Part shown: positions 1-12,413 of the stretch, one piece after another
How positions within the stretch are numbered: position 1 is the stretch's first letter
How the letters are laid out: the number at the start of each line of letters is the position of its first letter
Source: Bacillota bacterium
GTDB taxonomy: Bacteria; Bacillota; Dehalobacteriia; UBA4068; UBA4997
Reading direction: 5' to 3'
NCBI GenBank assembly: GCA_021769035.1
Contig: JAETTP010000018.1
Span: forward strand, 1-41,825
DNA: 41,825 bases
Made by a program: the position numbers and the translations under genes
Notes under the pieces: model-generated
What the model was told of the DNA's origin: nothing
Seen by the model: only the letters and a program-made list of their open reading frames with translations
The model's database searches: none

Positions 1-145
1 TTCGATTGATTCCTCAATCATTTCTTTTCAAAGGATTTGCAGGGAAATTTTCATTTCCTTACTCATCTCTTATGCTTGAACTTGGCTGCTCACTATTTAG
101 TTCTCAAAGATCCGTTTCTCTCGCCGCCGTTTGACCAGCGACTTT
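1..145 (-). promoter_or_regulatory. rRNA operon leader (pre-16S), with the 16S gene expected just left of the window
   Basis: Minus strand carries the boxA-like sequence GGATCTTTGAGAACTAAATAGTGAGCAGCC (boxA core at 101-113), typical of Firmicute rrn leaders, downstream of two tandem strong promoters. The 16S gene itself is not in the window. Confidence 0.65.
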
Positions 146-148
146 ATT

Positions 149-177
149 ATTTTAACACACTCGCATTCGTTTGTCAA
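149..177 (-). promoter_or_regulatory. sigma-A promoter, proximal of a tandem pair
   Basis: Minus strand TTGACA (172-177), 17-bp spacer, TAAAAT (149-154). Confidence 0.7.
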
Positions 178-321
178 TACCCTTTTTTAACTTTTTTCAA
201 ATTTTTCCAGCCGGTTTTCTTGGCTACCAGCCCCAACCGCACCGGAAGATTTGTTAAGCAAAAACCCTGTATTAACCCCCGCCAGCGCCTTATCAGAGGC
301 GCGCTCAGCGAGTGCTTATAT

Positions 322-350
322 ATAATAACACTTTCCTACCCGTTTGTCAA
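322..350 (-). promoter_or_regulatory. sigma-A promoter, distal of a tandem pair
   Basis: Minus strand TTGACA (345-350), 17-bp spacer, TATTAT (322-327). Confidence 0.7.
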
Positions 351-511
351 CACCAAAATTAGAAATTTTTCAACTTTTTAACAACTTTTTCACACTCTCA
401 CGCCATGCTGTCAATCTTTATTCCCTCCCGCCTCGCCAAAACCTGCAAATTTGCCCATTTTTCCGCTTTTTTGCCGCCACGCCATTTAGTTTTTCAACAA
501 CTTAAACACCG

Positions 512-545
512 AAAGGCAGCCCTGGCCCACGCCAAAGCTGCCCTC
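512..545 (-). terminator. Putative terminator of the CHAP-SLH gene
   Basis: GGCAGC/GCTGCC stem just downstream of the stop at 568; U-tract is weak. Confidence 0.4.
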
Positions 546-567
546 CGTCCCATTTCTTCTATTATAA

Positions 568-3500
568 TTACTTCACGCTTTCCGCAAAGCGCATTAACAG
601 CATAGCCACCTCGGCCCGGCTTGCCTTATCAGCCGGCCGCAGTCTGCCCTCGTCGCCGTTCAGCAGCCCGGCGCCCACAGCCCACTGCACCGCTTCCTCG
701 GCCCAGTCAGCCACCGCCGCGCTGTCCGCAAAGCCGCTCAAATCGCCGCGCGCGCTCGCGTCCAGTCCCTTAAATTGCGCGTAACGGAACAATATCGCCG
801 CCAGCTGCTCCCGCGTGATATAATCCTCCGGCGCAAACTCCAGCTCATTGTAACCTTTCACCACGCCGTTGGCAGCCGCCCAGGCCACCGCCTCGCTATA
901 CCACTGGCCGCCGGCAACGTCACCGAACCCGCCGCCATTCGCCGCCGGCTCTTTCTCCAAACGGTGCAGCATAGTCACAATCATCGCCCGCGTGGTGTCC
1001 GCGTTCGGCTCAAAGCCCTTTTCCGTGCCTTTCATCAAGCCGTTATTATACACGTAAGCAATCGCCTCGCTGTACCAGGCGTTATTCTGCACATCGCCAA
1101 ACACGCCGGCAATCTCCCCTGCCGCCGCTGCCTTATCGCCGCCCGGCTGGTTCGTTTCCGCGCCCGGCTTGGTTTCCGTGCTTTCGGTGCCCGCCGCTGG
1201 TTTAGTCACCGGCCTATGGCTGCCGCCGCCACCGGAACTGCCGCCAGTATTACCACCAGGATTATTACCCGGTTCCTCCTGAGCATTGCTAAATACTGCC
1301 ATAAGCTCCTTGTTTTCCGCTATCTTAAAGCTGAAAACTGCTTCTGTACTTACCAAACTGCCATCGGTCAAATCTTGCCAACCCATAAATAGATAGCCGT
1401 TTACCGGAATTGCTTTCACTGTAACCTGAGCATCTGCCTCAAAAATACCGCTGCCCTCAACAGTGCCACCAGCTTCTGTATTAGTGCTTGGCCTTACTGC
1501 ATAATGAACTTTTTCATCGCTATTGTCAACCGACTCAAAAATTGCGTGCAAAATACAATCCGCCGCTGCCTCAAAGCTATACTCCTGCGCTGTACTCAAA
1601 ACCTGGTTAATATCTTCCTGCTTCACCCAAGCCACAAAACGTTGCCCAGCGTCAGGCATTGCTTTAACCGTTACCTTTTCCCCCAGTATATAAATGCCTG
1701 CACCACTAACTGTGCCACCCACATTATGGCTTAAAGCAACCGCGCAAACCCGGTCCTCTTCTTTCTCCTGCTCAGTTTGAAAAACTGCCTTTAGCTGCAC
1801 GTCCGCGTCAGCCCGCAGGCTATAAACACTCTGGCTGCTCACAATCCGGCCCTCCGCTTGCCAGTTTGCAAATTTCCAACCATTGTTAGCTTCTGCCCGT
1901 ACAGTCAAACTATCGCCTTGATTGTAAATGCCGCCGCCGCGCACAGTGCCGCCCTCTGCCGGCTCCGCACTCAAGCGCACGCTATATTTCACCGCCGGCG
2001 CAGACGGTGTCGGCTGGTCGGGGTCAGTCACCGGCAGCAGCTCAAACAGGGCCGTCAATGCTCTGTCCGCCGTTGCCTCAAAACTATAATTAGCCTCCTG
2101 GCTCACAAAATCAGTCCTGCCAGCTTCCTGCCAGCCCACAAACTTATAGCCCTCATCGGCAACAGCCTGCAAGGCAACCATTTCTCTCTGCTTGTAAGTG
2201 CCGCCGCCGTTAGCCGAACCGCCAACACTGGCAGACACCGTCACCCGATATGCAGGTATCACCGGCTCCGGTATTTCGCTGAAGCACGCCGTCAGGCTAC
2301 GATTAGCGTTGGCTGTAAATGTGTAAACCGCCTCCGTACTCACAATTTGCCCATTAGCCACGTCCTGCCAACCAGCAAACTGATAGCCTCCGCCAGGCGT
2401 TGCCGTTAACGTCACCGGTAAGCCCTCGCGATAAGTGCCGCCGCCCTTAGCGCTGCCGCCAGCCTGTGCACCAACGCTCACAGTATAATTATTATATATG
2501 GTAAATTTCTTTTGCACAATGCCTGAAGCCCAACTGCGATACCTCTTATTCAATGCCTGAATGCTTATAATGTAATTTCCAGGCTCCAAGGCTCCGGCTC
2601 TTGTATAGCTGGTAACATCTCCCACCTGCGCAGTATCCAATCGTGTTTCCGTACCATCAGCCGCCACCTTATACAATGCCAGCTGATAGTAACGCGCGTC
2701 CCACTTATCAGCCACCGGCACTGCTTTCCATTTGCAAGTAATTCCGTTGCTGTCGTAGCTAACCGTAAAGCCAGTTGGGGTTGCTGGCTGAGCCGGTTTA
2801 GTATAATTAATTTTATTTATACTAAAGGTTTGGTTCGCATTACCATTATATAGGGCGATGTTTGTGTTTGTGCCATTTGCAACCGCAGCTCCCACGGTTT
2901 TTGTCGGTATATTTAATGAAAACATATTAAAACCCGGCCGCCAAGGAAAGTTTACGCTTGAAGCCAAGTGGTATTTACCACCGTTAAGCACACCCATAAT
3001 ATACCAACGCTGAGCAAGCGTATTCTTACTACCAGCCCAAGCAACCACCTGCTGCCCCGACTCTGCCACAGCGTCTTTAATTGTTAATCTCCAACTATTA
3101 TATTCATTTGTGATATTATAATACCCACTACTATTACGTACAAAATGCCATATCTGTTTTGTATCGTTGTTATTATAGGTTTGGGTTGTTTTCACGTCCA
3201 TATATTTTAAATTATTGGAAGTTTGCAACACATCGTTACTTGCTAAATAGGAAACCTTTTTGCCGTTATAACTTATAGTTGCGTAAAAATCATCACCCAA
3301 ATTGGTAGGTATATTTTTCGCGTCAACCTTTATAATTTGGAAAGTTTGCGCGTCACTGAAGCCCTCGCCGGCCTTGTAACGGTTATTCCACAGCCAAATA
3401 TTGCGCCCCTCCAAAGGATTGCCGTCAATGCCCGCGTATATATCCATTACAAAATCCTGACTGCCATTAATTGGCGTAATATAGCATTTCTTTTGGCTGC

Positions 3501-4299
3501 CGCAGACATACCATTTATGACTAATACTATCATTTGATGGTTCTGGCACCAAGTTTATATTCGTCTGCGCAGCGTATTTACCACCCGCAAAATTTAAACA
3601 CTGCCCGTCCGCCATATTAATAATATTATAGCTGCCATCGTTTTGAGCAATGAAATACCACAGTTGCCCAAGTTCGCCCTCTTTTTTGCTGCCCAACTGA
3701 GCGTTTTGGTTAACATTCTCCACGTACAAACCACTGGCCGGATTGTAAATGTAAGCATAAAAACCGTTGCCAATATCCGACCAATGTAAAGGGTCAACCG
3801 GCTTAGGTGCTGGTTCAGGAACTTTATCAAGGTAGATATATCCTTGCGGCATACCTCGATAATCATTAGGAATTACGTGTCCATTATAAATGCCATCTTC
3901 TGAAACAACATTGCTATTTTTATCAGTAGGAGTAATTCCACCTTCATTACAAACAATCTTTCCGTTACTTCTCACCGCAGTAACATATGCAACATGCCCA
4001 TAGCCTGATGGAATTCCCAAGCCAGACGTCCAAACAGCTATGGAGCCTGCTCTCGGAACGGTTCCTGTTGCATAGCCATCTCTTTGAGCACCCGCTAACC
4101 AACTGCCGCCATTTCCCCAATTTGGTAGAGAAATGCCATGTTTACTATAAACCTGTTCCCACGCATAGTACGTACATCTAACAGTCGTTACACCACCAAT
4201 AGTTTGCCATTTACCATAGACATTGGCCCACGCCACCTGCGCCATACTCATCGCCAGCAAAACAGCCAGCAAAAGCACAGCTAAAAACTTTTTCTTCAT
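568..4299 (-). CDS. Secreted CHAP-domain, ricin-like, InlB B-repeat, SLH-anchored surface protein
   Basis: 1243 aa. Signal peptide MKKKFLAVLLLAVLLAMSMAQVAWA; CHAP-like segment (CTYYAWEQVY...GHVAYVTAV); lectin-like segments; Fn3-like segment; five B-repeats; C-terminal SLH repeats. SD AGGAGGG upstream. Confidence 0.9.
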   Translation of the reverse strand: MKKKFLAVLLLAVLLAMSMAQVAWANVYGKWQTIGGVTTVRCTYYAWEQVYSKHGISLPNWGNGGSWLAGAQRDGYATGTVPRAGSIAVWTSGLGIPSGYGHVAYVTAVRSNGKIVCNEGGITPTDKNSNVVSEDGIYNGHVIPNDYRGMPQGYIYLDKVPEPAPKPVDPLHWSDIGNGFYAYIYNPASGLYVENVNQNAQLGSKKEGELGQLWYFIAQNDGSYNIINMADGQCLNFAGGKYAAQTNINLVPEPSNDSISHKWYVCGSQKKCYITPINGSQDFVMDIYAGIDGNPLEGRNIWLWNNRYKAGEGFSDAQTFQIIKVDAKNIPTNLGDDFYATISYNGKKVSYLASNDVLQTSNNLKYMDVKTTQTYNNNDTKQIWHFVRNSSGYYNITNEYNSWRLTIKDAVAESGQQVVAWAGSKNTLAQRWYIMGVLNGGKYHLASSVNFPWRPGFNMFSLNIPTKTVGAAVANGTNTNIALYNGNANQTFSINKINYTKPAQPATPTGFTVSYDSNGITCKWKAVPVADKWDARYYQLALYKVAADGTETRLDTAQVGDVTSYTRAGALEPGNYIISIQALNKRYRSWASGIVQKKFTIYNNYTVSVGAQAGGSAKGGGTYREGLPVTLTATPGGGYQFAGWQDVANGQIVSTEAVYTFTANANRSLTACFSEIPEPVIPAYRVTVSASVGGSANGGGTYKQREMVALQAVADEGYKFVGWQEAGRTDFVSQEANYSFEATADRALTALFELLPVTDPDQPTPSAPAVKYSVRLSAEPAEGGTVRGGGIYNQGDSLTVRAEANNGWKFANWQAEGRIVSSQSVYSLRADADVQLKAVFQTEQEKEEDRVCAVALSHNVGGTVSGAGIYILGEKVTVKAMPDAGQRFVAWVKQEDINQVLSTAQEYSFEAAADCILHAIFESVDNSDEKVHYAVRPSTNTEAGGTVEGSGIFEADAQVTVKAIPVNGYLFMGWQDLTDGSLVSTEAVFSFKIAENKELMAVFSNAQEEPGNNPGGNTGGSSGGGGSHRPVTKPAAGTESTETKPGAETNQPGGDKAAAAGEIAGVFGDVQNNAWYSEAIAYVYNNGLMKGTEKGFEPNADTTRAMIVTMLHRLEKEPAANGGGFGDVAGGQWYSEAVAWAAANGVVKGYNELEFAPEDYITREQLAAILFRYAQFKGLDASARGDLSGFADSAAVADWAEEAVQWAVGAGLLNGDEGRLRPADKASRAEVAMLLMRFAESVK
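1280..2490 (-). repeat. Five divergent InlB/Listeria-Bacteroides B-repeats inside the surface protein
   Basis: Repeated (Y/C)xVxxSxxxGGxxxGxGxY...GYxFxGWQ...F/Y units: YTVSVGAQAGGSAKGGGTY, YRVTVSASVGGSANGGGTY, YSVRLSAEPAEGGTVRGGGIY, CAVALSHNVGGTVSGAGIY, YAVRPSTNTEAGGTVEGSGIF. Boundaries approximate. Confidence 0.8.
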
Positions 4300-4340
4300 A
4301 TTATAACCCTCCTGAAAAAAATCTTAACAGCCAACAGCCC

Positions 4341-4399
4341 CAAAGGCAGCCTGCTCAAACACGTGGAGGAGATAAAAAGAACACGTGAAGCCGCCTTTG
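4341..4399 (-). promoter_or_regulatory. Long leader stem-loop upstream of the CHAP-SLH gene
   Basis: Minus strand CAAAGGCGGC (4399-4390) pairs with GCTGCCTTTG (4350-4341), with an inner CACGTG/CACGTG stem (4387-4382 and 4365-4360). Confidence 0.5.
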
Positions 4400-4463
4400 C
4401 AAACTGTTTTGGCCGTCAAGATAACAAAAAATGCGCGCGCAGGTACAGTTACCCACACACGCA

Positions 4464-4487
4464 ATAAACCCCTTGTTCAGGAGGGGT
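4464..4487 (-). terminator. Terminator-like hairpin after the candidate structured RNA
   Basis: Minus strand ACCCCT-CCTGAACA-AGGGGT followed by TTATT. Confidence 0.5.
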
Positions 4488-4495
4488 CATTCTTC

Positions 4496-4690
4496 TTAAA
4501 GTGCAGCAGCACAACGCAAAATCGGGCTCAAACTCTTGCAGAACGGACAAAATTGTATTATACTATTTAAAGCGGTGCTGCGTCACAAATAAAGCAGTTG
4601 TGTATGGATGGCCTATTCATCCTGCATAGGGGCTCTAAGGTATTGGCGTACCAAAGGCCCTGCCGCTACTTTAATTGTTACCTTGCACTT
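4496..4690 (-). ncRNA. Candidate ~190-nt structured RNA (6S-like rod)
   Basis: End-closing AAGUGCA/UGCACUU, then ACAAU/GUUGU, AAAGU/AUUUU and GGGC/GCCC in colinear order on both sides; internal hairpin GGGCCUuuGGUA/UACCuuAGaGCCC; upstream promoter and downstream hairpin. Confidence 0.4.
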
Positions 4691-4692
4691 CT

Positions 4693-4722
4693 ATTTTAAC
4701 TCCAAACCTTGTAGATAGTCAA
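4693..4722 (-). promoter_or_regulatory. Promoter of the candidate structured RNA
   Basis: Minus strand TTGACT (4717-4722), 18-bp spacer, TAAAAT (4693-4698). Confidence 0.6.
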
Positions 4723-4775
4723 GCATTATTTTCAGATTAGCCCAAATTTTTCCAAATTTTTTCAAACCCAAAACC

Positions 4776-4810
4776 AAAAGCGCCCCTACGCTCAAAGGGA
4801 CGCTTTTTTC
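4776..4810 (-). terminator. Intrinsic terminator of the toxin-antitoxin pair
   Basis: Minus strand AGCGTCCC...GGGGCGCT followed by TTTTGGTTTT. Confidence 0.65.
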
Positions 4811-4812
4811 AT

Positions 4813-5148
4813 CTAATTTAAAATCCTTTCCCAAGCCCTACGGTTATATAAAATACGCACCACTATCACTTTGGCCTCCTCCTGACGCACCCTATAAAAA
4901 ATAAGGTAATTCGCCACCGGCAAAACTCTCAATCCCTTAGCTGCCAAATACACGTCGGCAACCAACGCCTGCCGTTCCGGCATAGTTTTAAGCGAATCAA
5001 ACGCCTTTTGAATTTCACGAATCAATTTCAATGCAGCCGACGCATTATACAGCCTATAAGCAATATAATCGGATATTTCTTCCAAATCCCTTTCCGCAGC
5101 CTCCGCAATTTCCACCTCAAACTGTTTCATCGCCAAGCCTGCTTTCAA
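4813..5148 (-). CDS. RelE/ParE-family toxin
   Basis: 111 aa; FEVEIAEAAERDLEEISDYIAYRLYNASAALKLIREIQKAFDSLKTMP...VANYLIFYRV...VVRILYNRRAWERIL is typical of ParE/RelE toxins. Overlaps the upstream antitoxin ORF. Confidence 0.85.
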   Translation of the reverse strand: MKAGLAMKQFEVEIAEAAERDLEEISDYIAYRLYNASAALKLIREIQKAFDSLKTMPERQALVADVYLAAKGLRVLPVANYLIFYRVRQEEAKVIVVRILYNRRAWERILN

Positions 5149-5413
5149 TGCGCCTTAAAACCTCGTCAGCCGGTTTAACCTTACCCAAGGCCACATCCCT
5201 AAATCCCTTTTCCAATTCAGCATAAAGCTCAAAACGCCCCACCAGCCTTTCATAAGCCTCAATGCTCATAACCGCCAAATCACCTGCGCCCTCATTAGTA
5301 ATATAAATCGGCTCATTATATTTATGGCACAACGCCGATATTTCATTGTAATTGCTGCCCAAGTCCGAACTCGGCCTAATCGTTGGCATATAAAACCCCT
5401 CCCATATTTCCAA
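5117..5413 (-). CDS. Phd/YefM-family antitoxin
   Basis: 98 aa; MPTIRPSSDLGSNYNEISALCHKYNEPIYITNEGAGDLAVMSIEAYERL is the Phd/YefM pattern. The MPTIR methionine is the likelier start. Confidence 0.85.
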   Translation of the reverse strand: MEIWEGFYMPTIRPSSDLGSNYNEISALCHKYNEPIYITNEGAGDLAVMSIEAYERLVGRFELYAELEKGFRDVALGKVKPADEVLRRIESRLGDETV

Positions 5414-5479
5414 TTCAATTTTTCTCCATATCTTTATTATATATTATTTACCCAACAATTACAACCTAATCCTGCAAAC

Positions 5480-5504
5480 TTTCACCACCTGTACGCCCGA
5501 TAAA
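5480..5504 (-). repeat. 25-bp repeat of an SLH gene 3' end (vestige)
   Basis: TTTCACCACCTGTACGCCCGATAAA is identical to 6168-6192. In the SLH frame it reads FLYRAYRW-stop, versus FIYRAYRW-stop in the intact gene. Confidence 0.6.
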
Positions 5505-5701
5505 GAAAACGCCGCCCGATAGGTAAAGGGCCACGTTTCCGCGGCCCTTTTGTAATAGACTTTGGCAGGCGTCCCAGTTCCCCTGCATCTCTCATATCCT
5601 CCAATTTTTCGTTGAAAGACATTGTCCTGCCAGCGGCGTGTGGTCGGGACGAAATTTACCACCTCAAAGCCTATCCATATCCTATTAACATTATAACAAA
5701 T

Positions 5702-6085
5702 TTATTCATGTTTGTAAAGAATTTTCTTGTTTCTTAAAAGTCGATTATATTCCTTTTTTCGAACCTTTATAAAAGTAATCACAGAGTTTTTTAAATCCAC
5801 AGCCTCAGATACAGCAATCAATCTAAGCGCCAAACGAAAACACTCCGATTTTTCGATATCAAAAAACTCTTTCAACACCATTGCCGTAGCCGGTCTTTCA
5901 TCTTGAAGTATATAATCAGGATTTGCAACAATTTCTGAAATATAACAGCCAAAACTTCTGTAAACTCCAGGGTGCCTTGCCTCAATATGCTGAATTCGCT
6001 CATCTGTAATAACAACATCTTCTGTCGCAATATCTCCAGCAACACAGCTATATATTTCTCTAGCAAGTTTACCAATATAATACAA
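5702..6085 (-). CDS. PBECR-type (phage-Barnase-EndoU-ColicinE5/D-RelE-like) nuclease-domain protein
   Basis: 127 aa; VVITDERIQHIEARHPGVYRSFGCYISEIVANPDYIL...AVDLKNSVITFIKVRKKEYNRLLRNKKILYK resembles PBECR-family nucleases of polyvalent phage proteins. Confidence 0.65.
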   Translation of the reverse strand: MYYIGKLAREIYSCVAGDIATEDVVITDERIQHIEARHPGVYRSFGCYISEIVANPDYILQDERPATAMVLKEFFDIEKSECFRLALRLIAVSEAVDLKNSVITFIKVRKKEYNRLLRNKKILYKHE

Positions 6086-6169
6086 GGCTGAAACCTCATT
6101 TACACTTTTCTATTTCAACTCCTAGTATATCATCAATAATAACCATTGTCAAAACATTTATTAAAAGTT

Positions 6170-7729
6170 TCACCACCTGTACGCCCGATAAATAAACGTC
6201 GCAATCTGGCCGCGGGTGCAGATTGCCTGCGGCTCAAATGCCGCCGCCGTCGCCCCAGTGGTGATTTTTTTCTCCACCGCCCAGGCCACGGCCGGAGCCA
6301 ACGCCTGCGACACATCAGCAAAGGCGCAGTCCTGCCCTGCCTGCGGTCTGCCGGCCAACACCCACAGATAGTAAACCACCTCGCCGCGGCTGCAAGGCTT
6401 ATCCCCCTCAAAGTAGGGGCCTGCAACCAATCCCTCGGCCCCGGCCCAAAGGGCCGCCGTCTGGTAAAACTTGCCGTCCAAATCAACAAAAGATTCCACC
6501 GCGTCCACCAACGGGCTGCCGTTGGCCCGCCAAAGCATCGTCAAAATCTCGCCGCGGGTGCAGGTTGCGTTGGGCGCAAAACTGCGGTCGGAAACCCCGC
6601 TGGCTATCCCGGCCGAAACCACCCACCGCACCGCGCCGGCAAAGTAGTCGTTGCCGCGCACATCGTAAAAATTGCGCGGTGCGCCAAAAAAGTCCACGGT
6701 GTAGCTCAGGCTGGCCGCCTGGCCGCTCTGGTTCCGCAACCCGCTAATCTCCACCTGATACGCCCCGTCATATAAACCAATCCCCTCCGGCCGAAAGACA
6801 ATACAATTATTCAGGCCGTAGCTGTGCGTGCTCACATTAAAGTAGGTGCCGCTGTCAGAAAGCTGATAGGTCTTGCCGCCAAAGCTCCAGCTGCGCCCGT
6901 CGGCCGCACGGGTCAGCTTAACCCTAACCGCAGCCGCTTCAGGCTGCTGATATTTATCAGGATTAACGGTTACGCTCCAAGGCGCATTCTTAGCAAACAC
7001 CTCCGCCGGAAAATTGCCGGAGGCCGGCCAGGCCACAAAATCATAATCCACCGCGCCGCCGCTCTTATCCAGCACCCACTCCACCGAGCAGGGGTTGTAG
7101 CTGTCCGTTCCCGCCGAGTAGCCAAATCCCACCTTGCCCATCGCCGGGTTCAGCTGCCAACGCCGGTGCCCCAGGTCGGCCAGGTTCTTATTCCCAGGGT
7201 CGTCCAGCCAAAAATCAATCGCCACCAGCAAATCAGTCGCCCGATAAAGGTTGCTCTTCGCCGCTCCCTCGCTGCCCAGGGCGTAAAAATCCGCGCTCAT
7301 ATCCGCCGGCTTCTCCGGCTCATGCGCCTTGCCACTGCCGCTGGCATAATTGGTGGCCGTCATCAGCACCGCCGCGTGCTGGGCCTTGCGGCACAGCTCC
7401 TCGTCCAGGCTCACCGACGGCAAGCCGGCAATCCGCCGTAGCGCATTAAACCGCGCCAACGCCGCCTGTTTAAGCGCCGGGCTCAGGTCGCCCGCCACAT
7501 ATGGTGCAGTATATACCGGCTGGCTGGCAAAAACAGCCTTTCCGCCCAAATTAGTTTGAGCGTTATCCAACAGCCGCCGAATTTCCAGCTTGCCCAACTG
7601 CGGCAGGTCAAGCTGGCCGCTCTGCCCGGCAGGCTCGGCCGCCCAAGCGCCGCCGGCCCAAGCCAGGCAAAAGGCCAGCAGCAAAAACAGCGTTCCCAAT
7701 CGTTTCTTCATTGTATACTGTTTCTTCAT
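6170..7729 (-). CDS. CAP/SCP-domain protein with C-terminal SLH repeats
   Basis: 519 aa; signal peptide; LARFNALRRIAGLPSVSLDEELCRKAQHAAVLMTATN...LGHRRWQLNPAMGKVGFGYS is CAP-like; SLH repeats end in GQIATFIYRAYRW. Confidence 0.88.
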   Translation of the reverse strand: MKKQYTMKKRLGTLFLLLAFCLAWAGGAWAAEPAGQSGQLDLPQLGKLEIRRLLDNAQTNLGGKAVFASQPVYTAPYVAGDLSPALKQAALARFNALRRIAGLPSVSLDEELCRKAQHAAVLMTATNYASGSGKAHEPEKPADMSADFYALGSEGAAKSNLYRATDLLVAIDFWLDDPGNKNLADLGHRRWQLNPAMGKVGFGYSAGTDSYNPCSVEWVLDKSGGAVDYDFVAWPASGNFPAEVFAKNAPWSVTVNPDKYQQPEAAAVRVKLTRAADGRSWSFGGKTYQLSDSGTYFNVSTHSYGLNNCIVFRPEGIGLYDGAYQVEISGLRNQSGQAASLSYTVDFFGAPRNFYDVRGNDYFAGAVRWVVSAGIASGVSDRSFAPNATCTRGEILTMLWRANGSPLVDAVESFVDLDGKFYQTAALWAGAEGLVAGPYFEGDKPCSRGEVVYYLWVLAGRPQAGQDCAFADVSQALAPAVAWAVEKKITTGATAAAFEPQAICTRGQIATFIYRAYRW

Positions 7730-7762
7730 TGTATCCTCCCCCAGTTCTCTTCTTTAATATGA

Positions 7763-7795
7763 GCAGAGCCGCTTTCCCAAACAAAGCGGCTCTGC
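7763..7795. other. Perfect 13-bp hairpin without a clear U-tract
   Basis: GCAGAGCCGCTTT-cccaaac-AAAGCGGCTCTGC. Confidence 0.6.
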
Positions 7796-7803
7796 ATCAA
7801 TGC

Positions 7804-8515
7804 TTAAAAATCAGCAATTTCGTCCTTATTGTAATCCAAAAGCTCAAAAACGTAAAGCTGACTGATCGTATCGCTAACCTCGTCAACGGTAATACTATCC
7901 CGACTGAAGTAATCCATACGCACCAGCACGCCGGCTGAATCCAGCCAGTAATCAACGTAGTTTTCCAACATCAGGCCGTCCGCCCCGTCCTTACTGCGGC
8001 TTTTGTTGGCCCGACTAATATATTTTTCGTTCTTATGCACGCGCCAGCCCTGCCAATCCGGGTGGTTCTCGTCGGTCAGGGCTTCCACCTCACCCACGTA
8101 GCCGGATTTCAGACCAGCCTTGAAAAAGAACGAAAGCAAATCAGGAAAATCACCAATCTTGCCGGCGTATTCCTCGTCCTCCGCGCCGGTTTCCAGGTCG
8201 TATTTATGCGCGTCAATCACCTTGTAGGGCGGCTCAATCAAAAGCTCGGTCGGCAAATAACGCTTCTCCACCACAAAGTTAAAAGTACGCACATCAATCC
8301 GATAACGGTAATCGTAGCTGTAAGCCGCATCATATCCCTGCACCAACCCCTGCTCGGCCTGGGTTCGGGTGGTCATCACCAGGTGACCGTTCTGCACCGC
8401 GCTCAGGGCCTCCACCCCAGCGTTAATCTGCTTAATCTCCTCGTCATAATCACCGCAACCGGCCAGCAGGCCTGCGCAGGCCAACAGCAGGCCCAGGGCG
8501 GCCAACGCTTTCAAT

Positions 8516-8529
<14 letters not shown>
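7804..8529 (-). CDS. Predicted lipoprotein of unknown function
   Basis: Lipobox LLAGC in [31 protein letters not shown]; the M at 8529 is favoured over the ORF-track start. Overlaps the rpoC 3' end by ~14 nt. Confidence 0.7.
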
Positions 8530-12379
<3,850 letters not shown>

Positions 12380-12413
12380 TCGCGGTTTTCATCACTCGCG
12401 AATGCTCGCAGTC

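Noticed and set aside
37-605. ORFs of 114 and 66 aa at the left edge
   Set aside because: They lie over the rrn promoter/leader region and the terminator zone, with no plausible RBS or domain.
5459-5662. 67-aa ORF as a real gene
   Set aside because: It overlaps the vestigial SLH 3' end and a hairpin (AAAGGGCC...GGCCCTTT); no recognised domain.
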